From: Pseudomonadales bacterium
Lineage (GTDB): Bacteria > Pseudomonadota > Gammaproteobacteria > Pseudomonadales > Pseudohongiellaceae
Direction of reading: 5' to 3'
NCBI GenBank assembly: GCA_024234325.1
Contig: JACKOJ010000001.1
Coordinates: forward strand, 434,001-498,000
DNA: 64,000 nucleotides
The notes under the pieces are model-generated. The model was not told where the DNA came from and ran no database searches. It worked only from the letters and a program-made list of their open reading frames with translations. The translations under genes were made by a program, and so were the position numbers. Positions 35,330-43,361 of the stretch are shown piece after piece (position 1 is the first letter of the stretch; every line of letters starts with the position of its first letter).

Positions 35330-35989
35330 ATGTCCCGCTGGATTCGGGTGGATGCCACCATCAATCAATACATCAGCGACCACCTGGGCGCTGAACACCC
35401 TGTGCTGCAGGCGCTGCGCGAGCGCACCGCCCCCATGGAGGGTGCAGGCATGCAGATTTCCCACGAACAGGCGTGCTTCATGAGCACCCTGCTGCGGGCC
35501 ATCGGTGCTCGCAGGACGCTGGAGATCGGCGTCTTCACCGGCTACAGCGCCCTGATGACCGCCCTGGCGCTGCCGGAAGACGGCCGCCTGATCGCGTGTG
35601 ACATCAGTGAGGAGTGGACGCGCATAGCAAGAGATTACTGGCAGCGCGCGGGTGTGGCGGACAAGATCGACCTGCGCCTGGCGCCGGCAGCGGACACCCT
35701 GCAGGCCTTGCTGGACGCGGGAGAGGCCAGCAGCTTCGACTTCGCCTTCATTGATGCCGACAAGACAGGCTATGAAACCTATTACGAGTTGTGCCTGAAA
35801 TTGCTGCGCCCCGGTGGGGTCATCGCCCTGGACAACTGCCTATGGGGCGGTCGCGTGGCAGACGCAGGGGATCAGGACGAAGACACGCGTGCCATTCGGG
35901 CCCTGAACGACAGGATCGCGGCAGATTCCCGGGTGGATGCCTCGCTGATCCCGGTAGGCGATGGCGTCTATCTGGTCAGCAAACGCTAG
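35330..35989 (+). CDS. O-methyltransferase (caffeoyl-CoA OMT-like)
   Basis: 219 residues from ATG 35330, with AACAGGAGCAC upstream. The SAM fold has LEIGVFTGYSALMTALAL, the acidic FDFAFIDADKTGY and PGGVIALDNCLWGGRV, with Asp/Asn metal ligands typical of the cation-dependent class I family (COMT/CCoAOMT-like). Natural substrate unknown; bacterial members often act on catechols. Confidence 0.87.
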   Translation: MSRWIRVDATINQYISDHLGAEHPVLQALRERTAPMEGAGMQISHEQACFMSTLLRAIGARRTLEIGVFTGYSALMTALALPEDGRLIACDISEEWTRIARDYWQRAGVADKIDLRLAPAADTLQALLDAGEASSFDFAFIDADKTGYETYYELCLKLLRPGGVIALDNCLWGGRVADAGDQDEDTRAIRALNDRIAADSRVDASLIPVGDGVYLVSKR

Positions 35990-35994
35990 CAGGT

Positions 35995-37035
35995 TCAACG
36001 CTCCATCCAGTACATGATCCCGCCATGGATATTGGCGACCTTGTCGTGCCCGGCGCCTTTGAGAATGGTGGTCGCCATTGAGGATCGTTTGCCGGAACGA
36101 CAGATCGTTACCACCGGCTTGTCTGTCGGCACCTCCCCCACTCGATCATGCAGCTCGCTCAGCGGAATGACCGTCACGCGCTCCAGCCCGGGAATTTTCT
36201 CACCCATTTCAGCATGTTCACGCACGTCCAGCACCGTCAGGTTCTTCTGGTGTGTCAGCACCCACTCCGGCTCCACCTCGGGGATGCCGGCGAACGTGAC
36301 ACTCAGCTCCGCCCAGTCGGGTTCCGGCGGCAGCTTGCCGTTCTCCGGCATGCCACTGCGCAGATTGTTGGGCAGGGCTTCATCGATTTTCTTCGGATGC
36401 GGCAGGCGCATGGCCTTCATGTATTCCACAAAGTCCTGCTCATTGGCACCGCCCCCCACGCGAGGATTGTGACGCTTCTCCTCCAGAATCGAGGAGCGGG
36501 TACGACCGTTGTAGTCATGCGCCGGAAACACCGCACAATCATCCGGCAGGGTAAACAGTTGTTCGGTGATGGAGTGGTAAAGCCGTGCCGGGTCACCCTG
36601 CTGGAAATCACTGCGGCCACAGCCGCGAATCAGCAACGCGTCACCCGTAAACACCATGCTCTTGTCGGCCAGCACATAACTGGTGCAGCCGTTGGTATGC
36701 CCGGGCGTTGCCCTTGCCTCCAGGGTCACCCCCTGCACGCCGAAGGTCTGCCCGTCCTCCAGCAGCAGATCGGCGTTGGCCGCCCCCGCACTTGCCGAGA
36801 TGGCGATCCGGCAACCCGTTTTCTGCTTGAGCAACCAGGCCGCCGTGATGTGATCCGCGTGGGCGTGGGTGTCCACAACCAGCTTCAATGTCAGCCCAAG
36901 CTCGCGCAGCATGGCCAGATCGCGGGTGGCCTGCTCGAACACCGGATCAATCAGCAAGGCTTCACGGCTGGCTTCATCCGCCAGCAGATAGGTATAGGTG
37001 GATGAGGCGGCGTCGTACAGTTGTCTGAAGATCAT
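35995..37035 (-). CDS. Persulfide dioxygenase-rhodanese fusion (metallo-beta-lactamase fold)
   Basis: 346 residues. The N-terminal ETHE1-like domain has metal ligands THAHADH (His57, His59, Asp61, His62), PGHTNGC, FTGDALLIRGCGRSDFQ and FPAHDYNG. The C-terminal rhodanese domain (about 250-346) has catalytic Cys312 in ICRSGKRSS. Fusions of this type oxidise glutathione persulfide to sulfite and transfer sulfane sulfur to thiosulfate, so a role in sulfide detoxification is likely. The CBS protein gene upstream overlaps it by four bases. Confidence 0.9.
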   Translation of the reverse strand: MIFRQLYDAASSTYTYLLADEASREALLIDPVFEQATRDLAMLRELGLTLKLVVDTHAHADHITAAWLLKQKTGCRIAISASAGAANADLLLEDGQTFGVQGVTLEARATPGHTNGCTSYVLADKSMVFTGDALLIRGCGRSDFQQGDPARLYHSITEQLFTLPDDCAVFPAHDYNGRTRSSILEEKRHNPRVGGGANEQDFVEYMKAMRLPHPKKIDEALPNNLRSGMPENGKLPPEPDWAELSVTFAGIPEVEPEWVLTHQKNLTVLDVREHAEMGEKIPGLERVTVIPLSELHDRVGEVPTDKPVVTICRSGKRSSMATTILKGAGHDKVANIHGGIMYWMER

Positions 37036-37487
37036 GATGAATGTCCTTTCGTTGGAGCTACCATGCTCTCGTTGAAGCGGTAGCGATTGGCCTCCAGCAG
37101 CTTGAGAAGGTCGTGGGTTGTCACAATCCCCAGCACGTGTTTCTCCGCATCCACAATCGGAATGCAGGAAATGTCGTTGTGGGTAAATATATGCACCGCA
37201 TCAAAGAGGTTGGCGGTCTTCGGCAGGGTAACCGGTTTGCGCGTCATGAAGGTATGCGCCCGCTTGTTCAGCATGGAGAGATCGCGATGGGTCTCCAGCG
37301 GTGTGCCCAGTGTCGGGCTCAGCTCGCGGTAGATATCACGATCCGAGATTACCCCCCACAGCACGCCATTCTCCACCACCAGCACGTGATGGAAGGACGC
37401 ATGATCCAGAAGGTCCTTGATGTCCTTGAGCGTATCGTCCATTTCCACAGTCGCCACCGGATGGCTCATGATCTTGTCCAGTGTCAT
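37032..37487 (-). CDS. Two-CBS-domain protein
   Basis: 151 residues, almost entirely a CBS pair: domain 1 at about 7-60 (PVATVEMDDTLKDIKDLL, GVISDRDIYREL) and domain 2 at about 80-140 (KPVTLPKTANLFDAVHIF, VLGIVTTHDLLKLLE). Such pairs bind adenine nucleotides and act as regulators. ATGA overlap with the persulfide dioxygenase suggests coupled expression and an adenylate- or redox-linked regulatory role, which is inference. Confidence 0.88.
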   Translation of the reverse strand: MTLDKIMSHPVATVEMDDTLKDIKDLLDHASFHHVLVVENGVLWGVISDRDIYRELSPTLGTPLETHRDLSMLNKRAHTFMTRKPVTLPKTANLFDAVHIFTHNDISCIPIVDAEKHVLGIVTTHDLLKLLEANRYRFNESMVAPTKGHSS

Positions 37488-37632
37488 ATCGGTCCCCTCC
37501 TCATCTGTTGGCCCGCGGCTGCCGTATCCCCTTTTTCATGCCCTGCCGTGTAACAGACACATGATCCGCGGGTCTTGTTGGGACACGGGACACAATTTAA
37601 CAAACAATGATCACAATTTGGAGCGGACGGAT

Positions 37633-38274
37633 ATGCAGAACAGGATGGCTTTGATCTCAGATCGCCAGCAAGGCTGGCTCCTACGGAACGTCTTGCACAC
37701 AAGCCGCGGGCAGGGATGGCTGCTGTCCTGTGTATTCTCGCTGCTGCTGACCCTGACCGCCCCGCTGCAGGCACAGGAGTTTGTCTGGGCTCCCGCGCTG
37801 CCTGTAGGTGCCGCGCTACCCGCGATCGATGCGGTAGACCAGAACGGCACGGCACACAGCTTCGCCGATCTCACGGGGGACAAGGGCCTGATTCTCGTCA
37901 TGAGCCGCTCGTTCGAGTGGTGCCCCTACTGCATCCGCCAACTGCAACAGCTTGTGGATGCCCGCGCGCAGTTTGAAGCCATCGGTTTCCATGTGGCCAC
38001 GATGACCTATGACTCCGTGGCGATCCTGAAAGAAGCGGAGGAGGAGTACGAGACCGACTTCCCGCTGCTGCATGACGAAAACAGCGCGCACATCAAGGCC
38101 ATGGGAATTCTCAATACCCAGTATGAGCCTGGCCACCGCGCCTATGGCATTCCCTACCCCGGGATCTTTGTACTCGACCACACAGGCGTCATACGGGCGA
38201 AACTGGCGGAGGAAGACTACCGCATTCGCCCCGACTTCAGCCTGGTACTGGAGGCGGCAAGCGCCCTGCCCTGA
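37633..38274 (+). CDS. Secreted redoxin (AhpC/TSA-like) with CPYC motif
   Basis: 213 residues. Start at ATG 37633, preceded by GGAGCGGACGG. The N-terminal signal sequence is hydrophobic at about 28-48 and ends LQAQ. The thioredoxin-fold domain has SFEWCPYCIRQL (Cys97, Cys100) and cis-Pro region YPGIFVLDHTG. It belongs with redoxin/peroxiredoxin-like proteins of the periplasm; whether it reduces peroxide or disulfides is unclear. It lies 80 bp before the ECF sigma gene on the same strand. Confidence 0.8.
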   Translation: MQNRMALISDRQQGWLLRNVLHTSRGQGWLLSCVFSLLLTLTAPLQAQEFVWAPALPVGAALPAIDAVDQNGTAHSFADLTGDKGLILVMSRSFEWCPYCIRQLQQLVDARAQFEAIGFHVATMTYDSVAILKEAEEEYETDFPLLHDENSAHIKAMGILNTQYEPGHRAYGIPYPGIFVLDHTGVIRAKLAEEDYRIRPDFSLVLEAASALP

Positions 38275-38354
38275 CAGGGGCAGGGGAAAGTGGGTGCGAT
38301 GCGCTCCCATTGCCCTTAGAATACGCCAGTCAATGGGAGCGCCGGTTCAGGAAC

Positions 38355-38978
38355 ATGCAGCACAAGGAACAGGACGAAGCAGACCTGGAGGCCCTGCGCA
38401 GTGGTGACAGGGCGGCTTTCACGCGTCTGGTCAAGCGCTATCATCGCCCCATGCTGGTGATCGCAAGAGCCATCGTCGGCGACGTCTGGGCCGAGGAGGT
38501 GCTGCAGGACACCTGGATTTCGGTACACCGAGCCCTGCCCCGCTTCGAGGGGCGCTCCAGCCTGCAGACCTGGCTCTACACCATCGTCCGCAACGAGGCG
38601 CGCACACGCCTCGCCAAGGAATCCCGCTACGTATCGCTGGACAGCGGTGCTGGTTCTCACGACGATACCCTGCAAGCCCTGCACATGCATTTCAAGAAAG
38701 ACGGCCACTGGCAACGCGCACCCGTGAACTGGCACTCCGAATCCCCCCTGCAGTTGATGGAACAGAGCCAGTTGCGCCGCTGCATCGAGCACACCCTGAA
38801 GACCCTGAGCGCGGATCAATGTGCCGTCTTCACCATGCGCGACATCCAGCAGATGGAACTGCAAGATATCTGTAACATTCTGGACTTGAGCAACTCCAAT
38901 GTGCGGGTGCTGCTTCATCGCGCCCGGCTGAATCTGATGCAGGTCATCGACCGCTACCAGGAGACAGGAACATGCTGA
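38355..38978 (+). CDS. ECF-type RNA polymerase sigma factor
   Basis: 207 residues from ATG 38355 (TTCAGGAAC upstream). Region 2 at about 20-90 (FTRLVKRYHRPMLVIARAIVG, AEEVLQDTWISVHRALPRFEG, LQTWLYTIVRN) and region 4 at about 140-200 (LSADQCAVFTMRDIQQMELQDIC, SNSNVRVLLHRARLNLMQVI) are complete. No region 1 or 3. The downstream gene encodes a zinc-finger anti-sigma-like protein overlapping by seven bases, so activity is probably held by that partner. Confidence 0.93.
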   Translation: MQHKEQDEADLEALRSGDRAAFTRLVKRYHRPMLVIARAIVGDVWAEEVLQDTWISVHRALPRFEGRSSLQTWLYTIVRNEARTRLAKESRYVSLDSGAGSHDDTLQALHMHFKKDGHWQRAPVNWHSESPLQLMEQSQLRRCIEHTLKTLSADQCAVFTMRDIQQMELQDICNILDLSNSNVRVLLHRARLNLMQVIDRYQETGTC

Positions 38979-39223
38979 GCTGTCGCGATATTGCCGCAAA
39001 GGCAAGCGATCATCTGGACCGGAAACTGACGTTTTCGCAGTCGCTCGGCTATGGCTTCCATCTGCTGCTGTGCGGGTATTGCCGGGAGTTCGTGCGCCAT
39101 CTGCGCACCACGATCGAACTGAGCCAGCATCTGGGCGAGCAGAATCAGCTCTCGGATGAAGAAGCGGCACGGATCGCACAGCACACACTGGAGCAGGCGG
39201 AGGATGCGCAAGGGCCGCAGTGA
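38972..39223 (+). CDS. Soluble zinc-finger anti-sigma factor (zf-HC2 type)
   Basis: 83 residues. The HxxxCxxC zinc motif is His30, Cys34, Cys37 (FHLLLCGYC), with an additional Cys4, as in redox-responsive ZAS anti-sigma factors. No membrane segment, so a cytosolic sensor. It overlaps the sigma gene end by seven bases, which supports stoichiometric production. Confidence 0.8.
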   Translation: MLSCRDIAAKASDHLDRKLTFSQSLGYGFHLLLCGYCREFVRHLRTTIELSQHLGEQNQLSDEEAARIAQHTLEQAEDAQGPQ

Positions 39224-39299
39224 CGGCGCGCTGTCACCGGGCTGTGCAACAAGAAGAACGACAAGAGCAAGCTGCCACAGCGAGCAATGGATTCACACC

Positions 39300-40361
39300 G
39301 TGAAACAAGAACGCAGCACATCCCTGTTTGAATTCTGGCCCACCTGGCTGATGTATCTGCCGGTCGCCCTGCAATGGCTGCTGCTGAGTGTACGCTACCG
39401 CTCCCTGACCCTTCCGCTGATAGCCAACCCCGATATCCCGCTGGCCGGCATGGTAGGAGGGTCCAAGGATCTGCTGATGTCACAGGCAGGGGGCGCCTGC
39501 CGGGAAGCCCTGCTGCCCTGGGTTCTGCATACCGTGAACTCGGCGCCGGTGGCGCAACAGGCGCAGGCCCTGCTCAAGGACACCCACGAGGCAGGCATTG
39601 CCCTGCCCTTTGTCTGCAAGCCCGACATGGGCTGCCGGGGCGCGGGGGTCAAGCTGGTGCGCAACGAGGCACAGTTACAGCAGGTGCTGCAGGCCTATCC
39701 TGCCGGGGCCGGACTGGTGTGCCAGAAACTGGCAAGTTTCGAGCCCGAAGTCGGCATCTTCTACGTGCGTCAGCCCGGCGAGGACGGGTATATCGCCTCG
39801 CTTACCATCAAGCATACGCCCTGCGTGATCGGTGACGGCCGCAGCACCCTGCGGGAGCTGGTGGCCAGAGACCCACGCGCAGGGAAACTGCTGCATCTGT
39901 ATGAGTCGCGGAACAGGGCGGAATGGGACCACGTCATTCCGGACCAGAAAGTCCATAAACTGCTGTTCTCCGCCAGCCACTGCCGTGGTGCCGTCTTCGA
40001 GGATGCCCGCAGCCTGATCACCCGGGACCTGACCCGGGCCATTAACCGCATCATGGCTGATCTGCCCAACTTCCATTACGGCCGCCTGGATGTGAAGTTT
40101 CGCGATATTCCCAGCCTGCAGGCGGGGCAGGATCTGCAAATCGTGGAGATCAACGGCGCCAGCTCCGAGTCCATTCACATCTGGGACCGCAATGCCCGTC
40201 TCGGCGATGCCATTGCCACCCTGCTGTGGCAGTACCGCACCCTGTTCCGCATCGGCGCCTATCACCGCAAGCAGGGCAAACGTACGCCCGGCCTGAGCGC
40301 CCTGATCTCCCACTGGCTGCTGGAACGACGCCTGACCCGTTTCTACCCGGAGACCGACTGA
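39300..40361 (+). CDS. ATP-grasp carboxylate-amine ligase-like protein
   Basis: 353 residues from GTG 39300; no ATG fits the frame near this point except 39204, which would overlap the anti-sigma gene. A hydrophobic stretch at about 12-30 (FWPTWLMYLPVALQWLLLSV) may bind the membrane. ATP-grasp motifs: Lys in FVCKPDMGCRGAGVKLV, then VCQKLASFEPEVGIFYV, and the metal-binding LQIVEINGASSES at the C-terminal end. It resembles D-Ala-D-Ala ligase-like enzymes, but the substrates are unknown. It overlaps the acyltransferase gene by one base, so the two probably work in one pathway. Confidence 0.8.
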   Translation: MKQERSTSLFEFWPTWLMYLPVALQWLLLSVRYRSLTLPLIANPDIPLAGMVGGSKDLLMSQAGGACREALLPWVLHTVNSAPVAQQAQALLKDTHEAGIALPFVCKPDMGCRGAGVKLVRNEAQLQQVLQAYPAGAGLVCQKLASFEPEVGIFYVRQPGEDGYIASLTIKHTPCVIGDGRSTLRELVARDPRAGKLLHLYESRNRAEWDHVIPDQKVHKLLFSASHCRGAVFEDARSLITRDLTRAINRIMADLPNFHYGRLDVKFRDIPSLQAGQDLQIVEINGASSESIHIWDRNARLGDAIATLLWQYRTLFRIGAYHRKQGKRTPGLSALISHWLLERRLTRFYPETD

Positions 40362-42109
40362 TGAACGGCAACCCTCTCACCCTGCACGGACTGCCAACGC
40401 CCCTGCGTTTCGTCATCAACAAACTGTCTTCCCTCGATGTCCTGCGCCGGTGGTATGACGACTGGCTGCGCGCCCCCGAACCCGGTGCCAGCCGCTTTCT
40501 TGATTACACTCTGGGGCGCATCGGGGCGCAGTTCGATATCGTCGATGAGGAAGCGCTGGCCGCACTCCCGCAGGACAAACCCCTGATCATTGTTGCCAAT
40601 CATCCACTCGGTGCATTGGAAGGCATGCTGCTGAGCCGCCTGCTGCTGCGCTACCGGCCCGACCTGAAAGTGCTGACCAACGAGTTGTTGCTGCACTTCA
40701 AGGAGTTCAGCGATCTGTTCATCGGCGTGGACGTGCTCAATCCGGACAAACAGCAGATGAATGCCCGCGGCATGATGCAGGCGAGTCGTCACCTGGCCAA
40801 GGGCGGCGCCCTGCTGATCTTTCCCGCCGGCACGGTGTCGGTGCTTGATGTGAAGAGCTGGTCCATTCAGGATGCGCCATGGAAAGACATTGTGGGACGC
40901 CTGGCCCTCAAGTACAAAGCGGACTGTCTGCCAGTACACATCGAGGGGCGCAATGGCTGGAGCTTCTACCTCTCCGGCCTTGTCCACAAACGGTTGCGCA
41001 CTCTGCTGCTGCCACGCGCCATGATTGCGCAGCACCGCAAGCGCGTGACCGCCAGGGTGGGACGCCTGGTCAGCCTCGCCGAGACCACTGTCACCTCTCC
41101 CGCAGCCGCGACGGAATACCTGCGACTGTCCTGCGAGCTGCTGGCGGGCAACCCCTCGTCCGATATGTCGTCCCTGCCACCCACATTGAATCCCCTGGGT
41201 GAAGATATCCCGGGCGAGCTTCTGCAGGCCCGCCTGGACACCCTGCAGGAATACCGCATTGCCGGACAGGGACAATTCCAGGTCTACACGATTCCCTTTG
41301 ACGCGCTCGGCATCATTGCCGACCAGCTCGCGCTGGAGCGCGAACGCACCTTCCGCGCGGTTGGCGAAGGCACCGGTCGCACCCTCGACCGGGACCGTTT
41401 CGACCCCTGGTACTGGCATATTCTGGTGTGGGACAGCGAGGCGCAGCGCATTGCCGGCGCCTATCGCGCCGCGCGTGTCAGCACGGTGCTGCAGAACAAG
41501 GGGGTCACGGGGCTGTACAGCAATTCCCTGTTTCAGTACGACGAACGCTTCATCCAGGCGCTCGGGGGCGCTGTGGAGGTCGGCCGCTCCTTCGTGGCGG
41601 CGGCCTATCAGTCGGACTCCCGAGCGCTGGATCTGCTGTGGCAGGGCTTGGGCAACATGATTCTGCGCTACCCTGACTGCCATACCCTGTTTGGCTGCGT
41701 CAGCATCTCCAGCCGCTATTCCCCCATGCTGCGGGCGGTGCTGACCGACAGTTTCCTCGCCGCGCACAGCGTCGACGACACCATGCGATCTCTCGTGCGC
41801 CCCGTGTCCCCGTTCCGCTATACCCGCAAGTTCTGGACGCCGGACACACTGCGCGCACTGTCCAGCATGGCGGCCATCAACAAACTGCTCGGCACAACCG
41901 GCACGGCGCAGCGGGTGCCGGTGCTGATCCGCCACTATCTTGCCCTGAACGGCAAGTTCATCGATTTTTCGGTCAACCGCGGTTTCAACCATTCGCTGGA
42001 TGGTCTGATTCTGGTGGACCTTCGCACGGCTCCTGCCCGCTATCTGCGCCGCTACCTCGGTCGCGACGGAGCCGAGGAATTCACCCAACGCTGGAGGCAT
42101 GTTTCATGA
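40361..42109 (+). CDS. Two-domain acyltransferase, OlsF-like (PlsC-type plus OlsB/GNAT-type)
   Basis: 582 residues. The N-terminal domain (about 50-290) is a PlsC/lysophospholipid-type acyltransferase with LIIVANHPLGALEGM (His81; the acidic partner here is Glu87 where relatives usually have Asp) and FPAGTVS. The C-terminal domain (about 320-560) matches the ornithine-lipid N-acyltransferase family: ERTFRAVGEGTGRTLDRDRFD, then YRAARVS and GRSFVAAAYQ. This order is known for OlsF, which makes ornithine lipid by N- and O-acylation. Coupled to the ATP-grasp gene, it may acylate a product of that ligase. Confidence 0.8.
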   Translation: MNGNPLTLHGLPTPLRFVINKLSSLDVLRRWYDDWLRAPEPGASRFLDYTLGRIGAQFDIVDEEALAALPQDKPLIIVANHPLGALEGMLLSRLLLRYRPDLKVLTNELLLHFKEFSDLFIGVDVLNPDKQQMNARGMMQASRHLAKGGALLIFPAGTVSVLDVKSWSIQDAPWKDIVGRLALKYKADCLPVHIEGRNGWSFYLSGLVHKRLRTLLLPRAMIAQHRKRVTARVGRLVSLAETTVTSPAAATEYLRLSCELLAGNPSSDMSSLPPTLNPLGEDIPGELLQARLDTLQEYRIAGQGQFQVYTIPFDALGIIADQLALERERTFRAVGEGTGRTLDRDRFDPWYWHILVWDSEAQRIAGAYRAARVSTVLQNKGVTGLYSNSLFQYDERFIQALGGAVEVGRSFVAAAYQSDSRALDLLWQGLGNMILRYPDCHTLFGCVSISSRYSPMLRAVLTDSFLAAHSVDDTMRSLVRPVSPFRYTRKFWTPDTLRALSSMAAINKLLGTTGTAQRVPVLIRHYLALNGKFIDFSVNRGFNHSLDGLILVDLRTAPARYLRRYLGRDGAEEFTQRWRHVS

Positions 42110-42633
42110 TGCGCACAGCCCTGAGCAACGCTCTCGATCAATTGCAGCTTATTCTCACCGAACTGAATCGCCTGCCGACCCAACTCGGCAACGAAGTCTA
42201 TCTGGATGCCAATGTTGGACGTCACCTTCGCCACGTGCTGGATCATGCCGAAGCCTTGAAGCAGGCGCTGGACACTGGCCTGGTGGACTACGATCAACGT
42301 GACCGTGGCAATGCAGTGGAAACGGACCGACTGATGGCCATGCAGCAACTCTCCCTGCTGCGCCTGTGGGTACAGACGGAAGATCTGGACAATCGCCGGA
42401 TTGCCGTGGCATCGGAGATCGACTGCGACAACACGCAGCGCATGCAGTTCGATTCCAATCTGCACCGGGAAATACTCTACGTCATCAACCACACCATCCA
42501 CCACGCCGCGCACATCAAGCTGGCGCTGAAGCAGTTTGGCATTGCCCTGCCCGATGCCATCGGCATTGCACCAGGGACTGCCACCCATCTGCGGCGCAGC
42601 GGCGCGGATGCCGCATCGCCATGTGCACACTGA
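42106..42633 (+). CDS. DinB-like four-helix protein
   Basis: 175 residues, helical. Conserved-looking metal-ligand histidines occur in RHLRHVLDHAEAL and HTIHHAAHIKLAL, which fits the DinB/YfiT fold where three His bind a metal. Enzymatic role unknown; some members are thiol transferases. It overlaps the acyltransferase end by four bases and the NRDE gene by 13. Confidence 0.7.
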   Translation: MMRTALSNALDQLQLILTELNRLPTQLGNEVYLDANVGRHLRHVLDHAEALKQALDTGLVDYDQRDRGNAVETDRLMAMQQLSLLRLWVQTEDLDNRRIAVASEIDCDNTQRMQFDSNLHREILYVINHTIHHAAHIKLALKQFGIALPDAIGIAPGTATHLRRSGADAASPCAH

Positions 42634-43361
42634 CGGTTTTCCAGCGCCAGGGCGAAACCATTGTCACCATGAACCGTGACGAGGCCGATACGCGTGAGGA
42701 GGCTGGAGAATTTCTGCAGGAAAATGCCGATCCTGGCCAACGCTACTGGTGGCCGGTGGATGCTGTGTCACATGGCACCTGGTTCGGGGTTCGCGGCGAC
42801 GGACTGGTGCTGGCGCTGCTGAATCGCTACCAGGGCCGGGGCAACGCGCCCAGACGCAGCCGGGGTGTGATCATCCCGGAACTGCTGCGCACGCTTGCCT
42901 GGTCAGAAACGGATAATGATGACACTGGCAGGAGCCTGCCCTGCAGGCGTTCCATTTCCCAGAACCAGCTATCCGAAAGAAACTGGCAGGGCTTCGCTCC
43001 CTTCGATCTGGTCGTGGTGTGCGGACAGCAGATCCTGCAATGCAGTTGGGAGAGGGACACGATGACGATTCAGACCTTTGCAACCCCCTTTCTGCTGGTG
43101 TCCTCCTCGGTGGATTACGAGGCCAGCACACAGGTACGGCGCACCGCCTTTGACACCTTTCAGCAGAACTTTCCCGACGGCACTGCGGAGCAGATCGTCG
43201 CCATACTGCACCGGCAGGCTCATGCCGACAATCCGTCTCTGGGCTTCCAAATGAAACGGCCCGGCCGCCGCACACGCAGCATCAGCCAGGCCGTTGTCGG
43301 AGCAGGCGCGCCAACCACGCGCTACCTGCCTTTGTCGCAGGGTCAGGAACCCAGTCGGTAG
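42621..43361 (+). CDS. NRDE-family (TANGO2-like) protein
   Basis: 246 residues from ATG 42621. It begins Met-Cys (MCTLTVFQ), followed by MNRDEADTR, the diagnostic NRDE motif, and WFGVRGDGLVLALLNRY. The Cys2 after Met suggests an Ntn-hydrolase-like active site. Eukaryotic TANGO2 has been linked to lipid and haem handling, but function is unsettled. Last gene of the operon; it overlaps the convergent DUF5916 gene by 19 bp at the stop. Confidence 0.82.
   Translation: MCTLTVFQRQGETIVTMNRDEADTREEAGEFLQENADPGQRYWWPVDAVSHGTWFGVRGDGLVLALLNRYQGRGNAPRRSRGVIIPELLRTLAWSETDNDDTGRSLPCRRSISQNQLSERNWQGFAPFDLVVVCGQQILQCSWERDTMTIQTFATPFLLVSSSVDYEASTQVRRTAFDTFQQNFPDGTAEQIVAILHRQAHADNPSLGFQMKRPGRRTRSISQAVVGAGAPTTRYLPLSQGQEPSR

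Noticed and set aside
40343..42100. 585-codon minus-strand frame opposite the acyltransferase
   Set aside because: Antisense shadow; the sense frame has acyltransferase motifs and overlaps its neighbours in operon fashion.
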